From Firmicutes bacterium UBA3572 (GTDB taxonomy: Bacteria; Bacillota; Desulfotomaculia; Desulfotomaculales; Desulforudaceae): a stretch of 37,627 nt of DNA. Positions 1-7,076 of the stretch are shown piece after piece. Each line of letters starts with the position of its first letter. Within the stretch, counting starts at the first letter, position 1. The stretch lies in NCBI GenBank assembly GCA_002375985.1, contig DFNH01000007.1, forward strand, positions 1-37,627, in the 5' to 3' direction. The notes under the pieces are model-generated. The model searched no databases and was not told the DNA's origin. It saw only the letters and a program-made list of their open reading frames with translations. The position numbers were made by a program, and so were the translations under genes.

Positions 1-235
1 CGTTTAACCGCCAGTCGCCAAGCGCCCGGGCCGCCTCCCGCATCGCCAGAAGTTCAGCATGGGCAGTAGCGTCCTTCAGGGTTTCCCGGCGGTTGTGCCC
101 GCGGGCCACGATTGCTTCCGCGACTACCACCACAGCACCGACCGGCACTTCGCCCAGCCGGCGGGCCTTTTCGGCCTCCAAAAGCGCCTCGCGCATGTAC
201 CCGGCGTGCACCGCCAGGTCCGGTACATGGTCCAC
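1..235 (-). CDS. tadA: tRNA-specific adenosine deaminase TadA, 5' part only (gene runs off the left edge)
   Basis: The minus-strand frame reads through a typical TadA N-terminus: an amphipathic MREALLEAEKA helix, then GEVPVGAVVV, ARGHNRRE and the zinc/catalytic HAE motif (HAELLAMREA). About 78 codons are present; the downstream PCxxC zinc motif lies outside the window. I chose the GTG at 235 because TadA proteins usually have a short lead before the MREAL helix; an in-frame ATG at 196 is the alternative. TadA converts A34 of tRNA-Arg(ACG) to inosine so that one tRNA reads CGU, CGC and CGA. It lies downstream of four tRNA genes in the same direction, one of which is its own substrate tRNA. The family call is firm and the exact start is uncertain. 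Confidence 0.85.
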   Translation of the reverse strand, partial: MDHVPDLAVHAGYMREALLEAEKARRLGEVPVGAVVVVAEAIVARGHNRRETLKDATAHAELLAMREAARALGDWRLN

Positions 236-262
236 CCGCTGATCAAACCCCGTTTTGTTTCT

Positions 263-325
263 GGAATGCGCGCCGCGCATTCCTTCCGGACAGTTCCGAC
301 GACTGACCACTGACGACTGATTACC
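263..325. repeat. Spacer repeat copy A: hairpin plus CGACGACTGAC tract between tADA and tRNA-Arg(CCT)
   Basis: A perfect 9-bp stem (GGAATGCGC / GCGCATTCC, loop GCC, 263-283) is followed by TTCCGGACAGTTC and a degenerate tract of CGACGACTGAC-like units (298-323). The segment 277-357 is repeated at 538-618 with 79 of 81 bases identical, extending into the 3' part of the neighbouring tRNA gene. Related copies lie at 524-590 and 724-775. I see no ORF in it. Confidence 0.8.
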
Positions 326-329
326 GTTA

Positions 330-406
330 TGGTGCGCCCGGAGGGACTCGAACCCCCGGCACGCGGTTTAGGAAACCGCTGCTCTATCCTCCTGAGCTAC
401 GGGCGC
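330..406 (-). tRNA. tRNA-Arg (anticodon CCT)
   Basis: On the minus strand the acceptor arms GCGCCCG and CGGGCGC pair, the T-loop GGTTCGAGTCC is present, and the anticodon loop TTCCTAA sits on a GCGGT/ACCGC stem, giving anticodon CCT. Discriminator A and a genome-encoded CCA end the gene at 330. It reads AGG arginine codons. Confidence 0.93.
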
Positions 407-411
407 ATGTG

Positions 412-590
412 CGGTCGTCAGTCTTCAGTCGTTGGTCGTCAGTATATTCAGTCGCTCCGCTAGCTCGCCAACCGTCAGTCTTCGGTCATCGGTAGGACCG
501 ACCGCTTGACCAAGACAAATAACGGAATGCAGAGCGTGCATTCCTTCCGGACAGTTCCGACGACTGACCACTGACGACTGATTACTGTTA
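412..590. repeat. Spacer repeat copy B between tRNA-Arg(CCT) and tRNA-Arg(ACG)
   Basis: The left flank (413-444) has GTCGTCAGTC/GTTGGTCGTCAGT units that are roughly the inverse complement of the right flank (557-585, CGACGACTGACCACTGACGA). Between them is a hairpin GGAATGCA / TGCATTCC with loop GAGCG (524-544). Compared with copies A and C the inner stem pair differs on both sides, so pairing is preserved. No gene is visible here. Confidence 0.75.
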
Positions 591-666
591 TGGTGCGCCC
601 GGAGGGATTCGAACCCCCAACCTACAGATCCGTAGTCTGGCGCTCTATCCGTTGAGCTACGGGCGC
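591..666 (-). tRNA. tRNA-Arg (anticodon ACG)
   Basis: Acceptor arms GCGCCCG/CGGGCGC, T-loop GGTTCGAATCC and encoded CCA are present. The anticodon loop CTACGGA gives anticodon ACG. The anticodon stem CCAGA/TCTGT has one C-T mismatch at its base. A34 of this tRNA is the known substrate of TadA, whose gene begins about 350 bp downstream. Confidence 0.92.
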
Positions 667-790
667 ACGTTAGTCGTTGGTCGCTGGTCATCGGTCGTCC
701 GCCAAACAGCCTCATCTATTTCGGGAATGCGCGCCGCGCATTCCTTCCGCCAGTCCGACGACCGACCACTGACGACCGATCACTGTTTTA
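667..790. repeat. Spacer repeat copy C between tRNA-Arg(ACG) and tRNA-Ser(GCT)
   Basis: It has the same layout as copy B: a left tract GTTAGTCGTTGGTCGCTGG (670-688), a perfect hairpin GGAATGCGC/GCGCATTCC with loop GCC (724-744), then a right tract CGACGACCGACCACTGACGA (757-776). The right tract is more diverged than in copies A and B. No gene is visible here. Confidence 0.75.
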
Positions 791-885
791 TGGCGGAGAG
801 AGAGGGATTCGAACCCTCGAGACAGGCTATTACCCATCTACTCGCTTAGCAGGCGAGCGCCTTCGACCTACTCGGCCATCTCTCC
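791..885 (-). tRNA. tRNA-Ser (anticodon GCT)
   Basis: This class II tRNA of about 95 nt has acceptor arms GGAGAGA/TCTCTCC, a long variable arm, T-loop GGTTCGAATCC and encoded CCA. The anticodon loop CTGCTAA on a CTCGC/GCGAG stem gives GCT, for AGC/AGU codons. Confidence 0.93.
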
Positions 886-926
886 GCGCACATCCCACCT
901 CTTACCTCTCATTCGCACTTCTCGAA

Positions 927-1017
927 TGGCGGAGGGGGTGGGATTCGAACCCACGGAACCTCACTCGGGTTCAACGGTTTTCAAGACCGCCTCCTTAAAC
1001 CGCTCGGACACCCCTCC
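927..1017 (-). tRNA. tRNA-Ser (anticodon TGA)
   Basis: This class II serine tRNA has acceptor arms GGAGGGG/CCCCTCC, the anticodon loop CTTGAAA within CGGT/ACCG (anticodon TGA), a long variable arm and encoded CCA. It is the first gene behind a strong promoter at 1039-1067, so the four tRNAs and perhaps tadA are probably one transcript. Confidence 0.93.
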
Positions 1018-1038
1018 GGGTCTCCATAGGCAAATACC

Positions 1039-1067
1039 ACTATAGCACACCGGCCGGGCAGTGTCAA
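1039..1067 (-). promoter_or_regulatory. Sigma-A-type promoter of the tRNA cluster
   Basis: On the minus strand TTGACA (1067-1062), a 17-bp spacer and TATAGT (1044-1039) lie about 22 bp before the first tRNA. The -35 is perfect, the -10 has one mismatch and the spacing is ideal. CGGCCGGGCA in the spacer and flank pairs with TGCCCGGCCG at 1097-1106, just past serS, so a serS transcript could fold into a hairpin across this promoter. Confidence 0.8.
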
Positions 1068-1110
1068 TAAACGGCGGCCTACCCGGTGCTCCGTACGGTG
1101 CCCGGCCGCG

Positions 1111-2388
1111 TTACTCCGGCTCGATCCGCGCCAGACCGCCCATATACGGTCTTAAGACCTCCGGAACCACGACCGTGCCGTCTGGCTGCTGGTAGTTCTC
1201 CAAGATGGCGGCCAGCGTCCGGCCCACGGCCAACCCCGAACCGTTCAGCGTATGCACAAACACCGCCTTGGCTTTCGGCGCCGGCCGGTACCGGATGTTC
1301 GCGCGGCGGGCTTGGAAGTCGGTAAAATTGGAGCAGGACGAAATCTCGCGGTAAACGCCCTGGTAGGGCATCCACACCTCCAGGTCGTACGTCTTGGCCG
1401 CCGCGAAGCCCAAATCTCCGGTGCACAGAAGCACCACCCGGTAAGGCAGTCCCAAAAGCTTGAGGACCTCTTCCGCGTCGCGGACCAGCATCTCTAGTTC
1501 GTCATCCGATTCCTCAGGCCGGCAAAACTTGACCAACTCCACTTTATTGAACTGGTGCTGGCGGATCAGCCCCCGGGTGTCACGTCCGGCCGCCCCGGCC
1601 TCGGCCCGGAAACAGGCGCTGTAGGCCACGTATTTTTGCGGTAGGCTGTCCGCCTCCACGATCTCATCCCGTAGAAAGTTGGTCACCGGAACTTCGGCCG
1701 TGGGGATCAGGTAGTAGTCCTCACCCTCGACCTTATACATGTCGGCGGCAAACTTGGGCAACTGCCCGGTACCGGTCATACTCCGGCCGTTGACCAGAAA
1801 CGGCGGGAACAATTCGGTGTAACCGTGCCGGTCCACGTGCAGGTCGAGCATAAAGTTGATCAGCGCCCGCTCCAACCGGGCCCCCGCACCCCGGTAAAAA
1901 CTAAACCGCGCGCCGCTGACCTTGCTCCCACGCCCAAAGTCGATGATGTTCAAAGCCTCGCCCAATTCCCAATGCGGGCGGGGGGCGAAGGAAAACGCCG
2001 GCAAAACGCCCCAGGAACGTATCTCCTGATTGTCCGCCTCGTCACGACCGAAGGGCACCAGCGGGTGCGGTATGTTGGGCAGTTGGAGCAAGAATCCCTG
2101 TAGTCGCTCTTCCACCTGGCGGATCTCCGCGTCCATTTCCTTGATCTGCTGGGACACCTCCCGCATCTCGGTGATCAGGGCTTTCGCCGGCCCACCGGTT
2201 TTCTTCAGGCGGGCGATCTCCTCGGAAACCGCGTTGCGCCTGCTCTTCAGCTGTTCCACCGTGAAGAGCTTCTGGCGCCACTCGTCGTCCAGGTCTAAAA
2301 GCGCCTCCAGGTCAAAATCCACGCCCCTTTTTTCCAGAGCCGCCCGTACCACCTCGGGGTTTTTGCGGATAAACTTCAGTTCCAGCAT
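1111..2388 (-). CDS. serS: Seryl-tRNA synthetase
   Basis: SerS charges tRNA-Ser with serine in the cytoplasm. The 425-aa length is normal. The N-terminal third is the tRNA-binding coiled coil (about residues 30-100, rich in E/K/R). The class II core follows, with the TAEVPVTN segment, motif 2 (CFRAEAGAAGRDTRGLIRQHQF) and motif 3 (NGSGLAVGRTLAAILENYQ). The ATG at 2388 follows the serA stop by 2 bp, so translation is probably coupled. It is the last gene of a serine module whose leader carries a T-box, and tRNA-Ser genes lie immediately downstream. Confidence 0.97.
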   Translation of the reverse strand: MLELKFIRKNPEVVRAALEKRGVDFDLEALLDLDDEWRQKLFTVEQLKSRRNAVSEEIARLKKTGGPAKALITEMREVSQQIKEMDAEIRQVEERLQGFLLQLPNIPHPLVPFGRDEADNQEIRSWGVLPAFSFAPRPHWELGEALNIIDFGRGSKVSGARFSFYRGAGARLERALINFMLDLHVDRHGYTELFPPFLVNGRSMTGTGQLPKFAADMYKVEGEDYYLIPTAEVPVTNFLRDEIVEADSLPQKYVAYSACFRAEAGAAGRDTRGLIRQHQFNKVELVKFCRPEESDDELEMLVRDAEEVLKLLGLPYRVVLLCTGDLGFAAAKTYDLEVWMPYQGVYREISSCSNFTDFQARRANIRYRPAPKAKAVFVHTLNGSGLAVGRTLAAILENYQQPDGTVVVPEVLRPYMGGLARIEPE

Positions 2389-2390
2389 CG

Positions 2391-3971
2391 CTACAGACTC
2401 ACCATCCGCACGCCCAGCACGCCGTCCACCTTGGCGATCTCCTCGAGGGTCTCCGGCGGTACCGGACTGTCCACCGTCAGGACCATTACCGCCCGGCCCC
2501 CGATCACCTTACGTCCGACCTGCATGGCGGCGATATTCACGTCGCGCTGCCCAATCAGGGTGCCCACCGCACCGATAATCCGCGGCCGGTCGTAGTGAGG
2601 GATGATCAGCATGTGTCCCTCGGGCACAGCATCCACCCGCATGCCGTCGATAAACACCACCCGGGGGTCATCGCCCCGAAACAGAGTCCCGGCCAACTCG
2701 TGTTCCCCCTCGCTGGAGGTTACCCGCACGGACATGAGGCCGGTGTAGTCCTCGGCCCGGTCGGATTTGGTCTGGCTGATCTCAATGCCCCGGTTCCGGG
2801 CCACCAGCTGGGCGTTCACGTAGTTTACCCGCTCCTGCAGGATGGTGTCCAGGATACCCTTCACCAATGCCCTGGTCAGGGGATCCACCTCCTTGAAGGC
2901 GGCCAATTCGCCGCTGTAAGTAATTTCGATCCGGTTTAAGCGCCCCTGCAGGAGTTGGGCGTGAAACCGGCCCAGTTTTTCGGCTAAACCCAGGTACGGT
3001 CCAATCTCCTTCAGCACGTCCGGCTTCAGGGAGGGAATGTTCACCGCGTTTTTCACCAAATCCCCTTTCAGGGCCGCGATGACTTCCTCGGCCACGTCCA
3101 CGGCCACGCTGACCTGGGCCTCGCGCGTAGACGCCCCCAGGTGGGGAGTGGCGATGAAATTGGGCAACTTAAAGAGAGGGCTTTCGGTCTGAGGCTCCAC
3201 CTCGAACACGTCCAGAGCGGCCCCGGCCACTTTGCCGGAAACAAGCGCCCGGTAAAGCGCCGCTTCGTCGATGATCCCGCCCCGGGCGCAGTTGATGATC
3301 CGCACGCCGTCCTTCATCATCGCGAAGGCCTCGTCGTTCAGCAGGTGGCGGTTCTCCTTGGTCAACGGCATGTGGATGGTCAAAAAGTCGGCCCGCCGGA
3401 AGACCTCTTCCAGGGGCAGCAAGGGTACGCCCAATTCACGCGCCCGGTCCTCGCTGATGAACGGATCGTAGGCCACCACTTCCATCTCCATGGCGAAGGC
3501 CCGGCGGGCTACACCGCTGCCGATCCGGCCCAGCCCCAGTACTCCCAGGCATTTATTACGCAGCTCCACGCCCACAAAGGCCTTCTTGTCCCAAACTCCG
3601 GCCTTTAAGCGTGCGTCGGCCTGGGGTATGTTCCGGGCCAGCGCCAGCATCAGGGCCATGGTGTGCTCGGTGGCGGCGATAGTATTCCCGTCCGGGGCGT
3701 TCACCACGATGATCCCCTTAGCCGTGGCCGCCGGCACGTCGATGTTGTCCACCCCCACCCCGGCCCGGCCGATGACCTTCAGGTTCACCGCCCGCTCGAG
3801 CACCCGGGCGTCAACCTTGGTGGCACTCCGGATAATAAGGCCGTCAAAACGCGGGATAATCGCCAACAGCTCCTCCTCGGTCAGCTTACCGGGGACCTCC
3901 ACTTCCACTCCCGCCTGCCGGAGGACCGCCACCCCTTCGGGCGCCACGTTATCCATTACCAGTACGCGCAT
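2391..3971 (-). CDS. serA: D-3-phosphoglycerate dehydrogenase
   Basis: SerA oxidises 3-phosphoglycerate to 3-phosphohydroxypyruvate, the first step of serine synthesis. The 526-aa form has the full bacterial layout: a substrate/NAD domain with the Rossmann motif GVLGLGRIGSGVA (about residues 143-155), the catalytic histidine in TPHLGAST (about 280-290), the intervening ASB domain (about 325-440), and a C-terminal ACT domain (IIPHYDRPRIIGAVG...) that normally binds serine for feedback inhibition. Its ATG shares its last base with the stop of the upstream aminotransferase, which indicates an operon. Confidence 0.97.
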   Translation of the reverse strand: MRVLVMDNVAPEGVAVLRQAGVEVEVPGKLTEEELLAIIPRFDGLIIRSATKVDARVLERAVNLKVIGRAGVGVDNIDVPAATAKGIIVVNAPDGNTIAATEHTMALMLALARNIPQADARLKAGVWDKKAFVGVELRNKCLGVLGLGRIGSGVARRAFAMEMEVVAYDPFISEDRARELGVPLLPLEEVFRRADFLTIHMPLTKENRHLLNDEAFAMMKDGVRIINCARGGIIDEAALYRALVSGKVAGAALDVFEVEPQTESPLFKLPNFIATPHLGASTREAQVSVAVDVAEEVIAALKGDLVKNAVNIPSLKPDVLKEIGPYLGLAEKLGRFHAQLLQGRLNRIEITYSGELAAFKEVDPLTRALVKGILDTILQERVNYVNAQLVARNRGIEISQTKSDRAEDYTGLMSVRVTSSEGEHELAGTLFRGDDPRVVFIDGMRVDAVPEGHMLIIPHYDRPRIIGAVGTLIGQRDVNIAAMQVGRKVIGGRAVMVLTVDSPVPPETLEEIAKVDGVLGVRMVSL

Positions 3972-5125
3972 TAGACCACACCTCCCAGGAATACCCGCTG
4001 GGCCGCCGCGACGCCGCTGCCTAGCGGCACCTTGTATCCCAGATCGTTCAAGGCCAGTTCCAGAGCTCCGAGTGCGGTGAGCACGTCCAACTTATCCACG
4101 TAACCCATGTGCGCGATACGGAAAATCCTCCCTTTCAGTGCGGCCTGCCCGCCGGCAAACAGTACCCCGTACCGGTCAAATAAGAGCTTGCGCAGGTCGT
4201 CCGCCGGGATACCATCCGGACTCTTCACGGCGGTCACCACGGGGGAGGCGGCGGCTTCCGGTGCCGGCAAAAGCTCCAACCCCAGCGCCTTGACCCCTTC
4301 GCGGACCGCTTGGCCCAACAAGCGGTGCCGGGCGAATACCTGCTCCAGGCCCTCCGCAAGAATCAGGTCCAGCGCCGCCTCCTGGGCGAAAAAGAGCGAA
4401 ACGGCCGGCGTGTACGCGGTATTCCACTTGGCCAAGGCTTTCTTGGCCGCCGGCAGGCTGAAGTAGTACCGGGGTGCACGGCATTGATCTACCAGGGCCC
4501 AGGCCTTCGCGCTCAGACTGATCATGGCCAGCCCGGGCGGGGTCATCAGCGCCTTCTGCGAGGCCGTGACCAGGATGTCCACACCCCATTCGTCTGCGGG
4601 CAGGTCGATGCCGCCCAGCCCGCTGACCGCGTCCACGGCGAGGACGGCCGCATGCTGTGCCGTCAAATACCCCAGCCCCCGGATATCGTGCACGACGCCG
4701 GTGGAGGTTTCGTTCTGGGTGGCCAGGACCATTTTTAGGTCCGGGTGTTTCCGCAGTGCTTCGGCTACCGCGTCCAAATCCACCGGGGTGCCCCAGGGAA
4801 ATTGCAGTTCCACCACTTCGGCACCGTAGGTCCGGGCCAAATCCCGAAAACGCTCGCCGAACTTGCCGGCCACCAGCGCCAGGACCTTGTCGCCGGGGTT
4901 GACCGTATTGGCGATGGCCGCCTCCAGCCCCCCGGTTCCCGAACTGGTGAGGATGAACACCTCGTTTTTGGTCTGCATAACCTGCTGCAATTTACCGTGC
5001 AGCCTTTCGGTCAGCGCCGCGAAATCCCTGGCGCGATGCCCCACCATAGGCCGCGCTAATGCCGCGCTGACCTCCGGCGGCAGCGGCGTGGGACCCGGAA
5101 TCATCAGACGCAGTTTCCTGGACAT
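3971..5125 (-). CDS. Class V PLP-dependent aminotransferase (serine-pathway, SerC-like role likely)
   Basis: This 384-aa fold-type I enzyme belongs to the alanine/serine-glyoxylate aminotransferase group: N-terminal IPGPTPLPPEV, glycine-rich SSGTGGLEAA, the aspartate in AVDAVSGLGG, and the Schiff-base lysine in TASQKALMTPPG (about residue 190). Enzymes of this group next to serA often supply the phosphoserine aminotransferase step. The T-box leader, the 1-base overlap with serA and the following serS support that role, but the sequence alone does not exclude a serine-pyruvate or alanine-glyoxylate activity. Start ATG at 5125 is preceded by AAGGAGAG. I give no symbol because the substrate is inferred. 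Confidence 0.9.
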   Translation of the reverse strand: MSRKLRLMIPGPTPLPPEVSAALARPMVGHRARDFAALTERLHGKLQQVMQTKNEVFILTSSGTGGLEAAIANTVNPGDKVLALVAGKFGERFRDLARTYGAEVVELQFPWGTPVDLDAVAEALRKHPDLKMVLATQNETSTGVVHDIRGLGYLTAQHAAVLAVDAVSGLGGIDLPADEWGVDILVTASQKALMTPPGLAMISLSAKAWALVDQCRAPRYYFSLPAAKKALAKWNTAYTPAVSLFFAQEAALDLILAEGLEQVFARHRLLGQAVREGVKALGLELLPAPEAAASPVVTAVKSPDGIPADDLRKLLFDRYGVLFAGGQAALKGRIFRIAHMGYVDKLDVLTALGALELALNDLGYKVPLGSGVAAAQRVFLGGVV

Positions 5126-5164
5126 CAGACGTGACTCTCTCCTTCTGCTGTTGGTATTGTTTTA

Positions 5165-5436
5165 ATTTCCTGAACTTTAAAACACAAAACCCCCCGCCCT
5201 TCAACACAAAGGGACGAGAGGTCTTCCTCCCGCGTTGCCACCCTTCTTGACCGTTCCTCCGCGGACACGGCCCACTCGCCGGCGGTAACGGCGCCCACCG
5301 TTCCCGCCTACGTTATCGGCGGGACCCCTTCGGGGCGGAATTCACCGTTTTCCCGGCCGGTTCGCACCAACCACCGGCTCTCTGTCTCAGGAGCAACGGC
5401 TACTCTTCCCCAGCATCGGGTTTTGACCTAGCATCG
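5165..5436 (-). promoter_or_regulatory. T-box riboswitch leader of the aminotransferase-serA-serS operon
   Basis: The minus strand holds the T-box core AGGGTGGCAACGCGGGA (5244-5228), followed by CCTCTCGTCCCTT and the partner AAGGGCGGGGGG then TTTT (about 5222-5178), which form a terminator-like stem with an internal mismatch. Upstream are stem I elements: GGGGAAGAGTA, AGAGAGCCGG and GGTGCGAACCGG. T-boxes bind uncharged tRNA and switch the terminator to an antiterminator. In the expected specifier area I read GTGAATTCCGCCCC, where UCC (5339-5337) would be a serine codon. The serine call rests on the genes it controls; UUC (Phe) is the other in-place reading. This explains the gene-free stretch 5126-5505. 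Confidence 0.92.
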
Positions 5437-5442
5437 TCCACC

Positions 5443-5471
5443 ATTCTAATACAATTGCCGGTAAAAGGCAA
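5443..5471 (-). promoter_or_regulatory. Sigma-A-type promoter of the serine operon
   Basis: TTGCCT (5471-5466), a 17-bp spacer and TAGAAT (5448-5443) on the minus strand lie just upstream of the T-box leader. Each hexamer departs from consensus (two and one mismatches), but spacing and position fit. Confidence 0.6.
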
Positions 5472-5505
5472 CAACAGGCTTACGGGAAAATAAAAACATC
5501 CAAAA

Positions 5506-6075
5506 TTAATCGAGAAATTTCAGGAAGTAAGCATGCAGGCGGGTGTCCGTAGTCAGTTCAGGATGGAAGGCCGCCGCCAAAAGCCGGCCCTGACGGACCA
5601 GCACCACCTTCCCGTCAAAGCTGGCCAGCGTTTCGACCCCTTGGCCGACCGCCGTGACGTAAGGCGCCCGGATGAACACGCCCCGCACCGGCTCCTCACC
5701 CAACGCTGGCACGTGGATGTCGGCCTCGAAACTCTCCACCTGGCGGCCGAAGGCGTTACGCTTAACGGCGATGTCCATAAGTCCCAGGCGCAGTTGCGCC
5801 GAACCCTCAATCTCCTTCGCCAACAGGACCATGCCGGCGCAGGTACCAAATATCGGCCCGCCCGCGGCGCCGAAACGGCGCACCTCATCGATGAAGTTAA
5901 ACCGCACCATCAACTCACCGATGGCGGTAGATTCCCCGCCGGGAATGATCAGGGCCTGGCAGTCCGCAAGTTGCGCCGGTTTTCTAACCTCCACGGGGTG
6001 ATGACCGCAGGCCGCCACCGATCGGGCGTGCTCCCGAAAGGCACCCTGCAGGGCCAAAATACCTACCGTCGCCAC
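5506..6075 (-). CDS. pdxT: Pyridoxal 5'-phosphate synthase glutaminase subunit PdxT
   Basis: PdxT hydrolyses glutamine and channels ammonia to PdxS for vitamin B6 synthesis. The 189-aa protein starts with VGILALQGAFREH, has the GGESTAIG oxyanion region (about residue 47), the nucleophile cysteine in GTCAGMV (about residue 79), and the His-Glu pair in AAFHPELTTD near the C-terminus. The GTG start at 6075 overlaps the pdxS stop by one base (TAGTG), indicating coupled translation. Confidence 0.97.
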   Translation of the reverse strand: MATVGILALQGAFREHARSVAACGHHPVEVRKPAQLADCQALIIPGGESTAIGELMVRFNFIDEVRRFGAAGGPIFGTCAGMVLLAKEIEGSAQLRLGLMDIAVKRNAFGRQVESFEADIHVPALGEEPVRGVFIRAPYVTAVGQGVETLASFDGKVVLVRQGRLLAAAFHPELTTDTRLHAYFLKFLD

Positions 6076-6959
6076 TACCAGCCACGCTCCTGCATGCGCT
6101 CATGATCCGGAATAACGCTAATATCCACGCCCGGCATGGCTTCCCCCAAGCCGCGGGATATTTCGGCCAGGATTTGCGGGTCATTGTAGTGGGTGGTGGC
6201 CGCCACAATTGCCTTCGCACGGGCTTCCGGGTCGGCCGACTTGAAAATTCCGGACCCGACGAAGATGCCGTCGCAGCCCAACTGCATCATGAGCGCCGCG
6301 TCGGCAGGCGTAGCGATGCCGCCGGCCGCAAAGTTCACCACCGGGAGTCGGCCCAATTCGGCGACCTGCAGCACCAGTTCGTAGGGGGCGCCCAGCTCCC
6401 GGGCAATGGTCACCAGCTCTTCCCGCGGAGCCGCCTGCACCCGCCGGATTTCTTCATTCACCATCCGCACGTGCCGGACGGCTTCCACCACGTTGCCGGT
6501 GCCCGGCTCGCCCTTGGTGCGGAGCATGGCCGCACCTTCGGCAATCCGCCGCAGGGCCTCGCCCAGATTCCGGCAGCCGCACACAAAGGGTACCTTGAAC
6601 TGATGTTTGTCCACGTGGTACCGCTCGTCAGCCGGGGTAAGCACTTCACTCTCGTCGATATAGTCCACACCCAGCGCTTCCAGGATTTGAGCTTCCACAA
6701 AATGTCCGATACGAATTTTGGCCATGACCGGAATGGTCACCGCATCCATAATCCATTGAATCACGGTGGGGTCGGCCATCCGCGCGATCCCACCGGCCGC
6801 CCGAATGTCCGCCGGCACCCGTTCCAAGGCCATGACCGCACACGCCCCGGCCGCCTCGGCAATCTTGGCCTGCTCCGGGGTGGTCACATCCATGATTACC
6901 CCACCCTTGAGCATCTCGGCCAGACCTTTTTTGACTGTCCATGTACCCTTTTCAACCAT
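6075..6959 (-). CDS. pdxS: Pyridoxal 5'-phosphate synthase lyase subunit PdxS
   Basis: PdxS condenses ribose 5-phosphate, glyceraldehyde 3-phosphate and ammonia to PLP as a dodecamer with PdxT. The 294-aa length is standard. The sequence shows GGVIMDVTTPEQAKIAEAAGA, the active-site lysine region ALERVPADIRAAGG, MAKIRIGHFVEAQ and the phosphate-binding GIATPADAALMMQLGCDGIFVGSGIFK. The ATG at 6959 follows a GGAGG sequence by about 12 bp. No PdxR-type regulator gene is nearby. Confidence 0.97.
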   Translation of the reverse strand: MVEKGTWTVKKGLAEMLKGGVIMDVTTPEQAKIAEAAGACAVMALERVPADIRAAGGIARMADPTVIQWIMDAVTIPVMAKIRIGHFVEAQILEALGVDYIDESEVLTPADERYHVDKHQFKVPFVCGCRNLGEALRRIAEGAAMLRTKGEPGTGNVVEAVRHVRMVNEEIRRVQAAPREELVTIARELGAPYELVLQVAELGRLPVVNFAAGGIATPADAALMMQLGCDGIFVGSGIFKSADPEARAKAIVAATTHYNDPQILAEISRGLGEAMPGVDISVIPDHERMQERGW

Positions 6960-6996
6960 GTGGTTTTGCGCCTCCGCCTGCCATTTCTCGCCTTTA

Positions 6997-7025
6997 ATCT
7001 TACAACACCGTTACCAGAAAAACAA
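6997..7025 (-). promoter_or_regulatory. Probable promoter of pdxS-pdxT
   Basis: On the minus strand TTGTTT (7025-7020), a 17-bp spacer and TAAGAT (7002-6997) lie 38 bp before the pdxS start. Both hexamers have two mismatches from consensus; spacing is ideal. Confidence 0.5.
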
Positions 7026-7040
7026 CCCTGGGAACAGCGC

Positions 7041-7069
7041 GGCGCGGTCGGCCAGCCGGCCCCCGCGCC
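7041..7069 (-). terminator. GC-rich hairpin after gyrA
   Basis: GGCGCGG (7041-7047) pairs with CCGCGCC (7063-7069), with GGCCAGCCGGCC-type pairing in the loop. It begins 8 bp past the gyrA stop. The T-rich stretch TTGTTTTTC comes only some 15-20 bases after the stem and overlaps the pdxS -35, so termination strength is uncertain. Confidence 0.5.
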
Positions 7070-7076
7070 GTTTGAG

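Noticed and set aside
263..790. CRISPR-like regular repeats
   Set aside because: Repeat spacing follows the tRNA genes, units are degenerate and no cas genes are present. I found no CRISPR array in the window.
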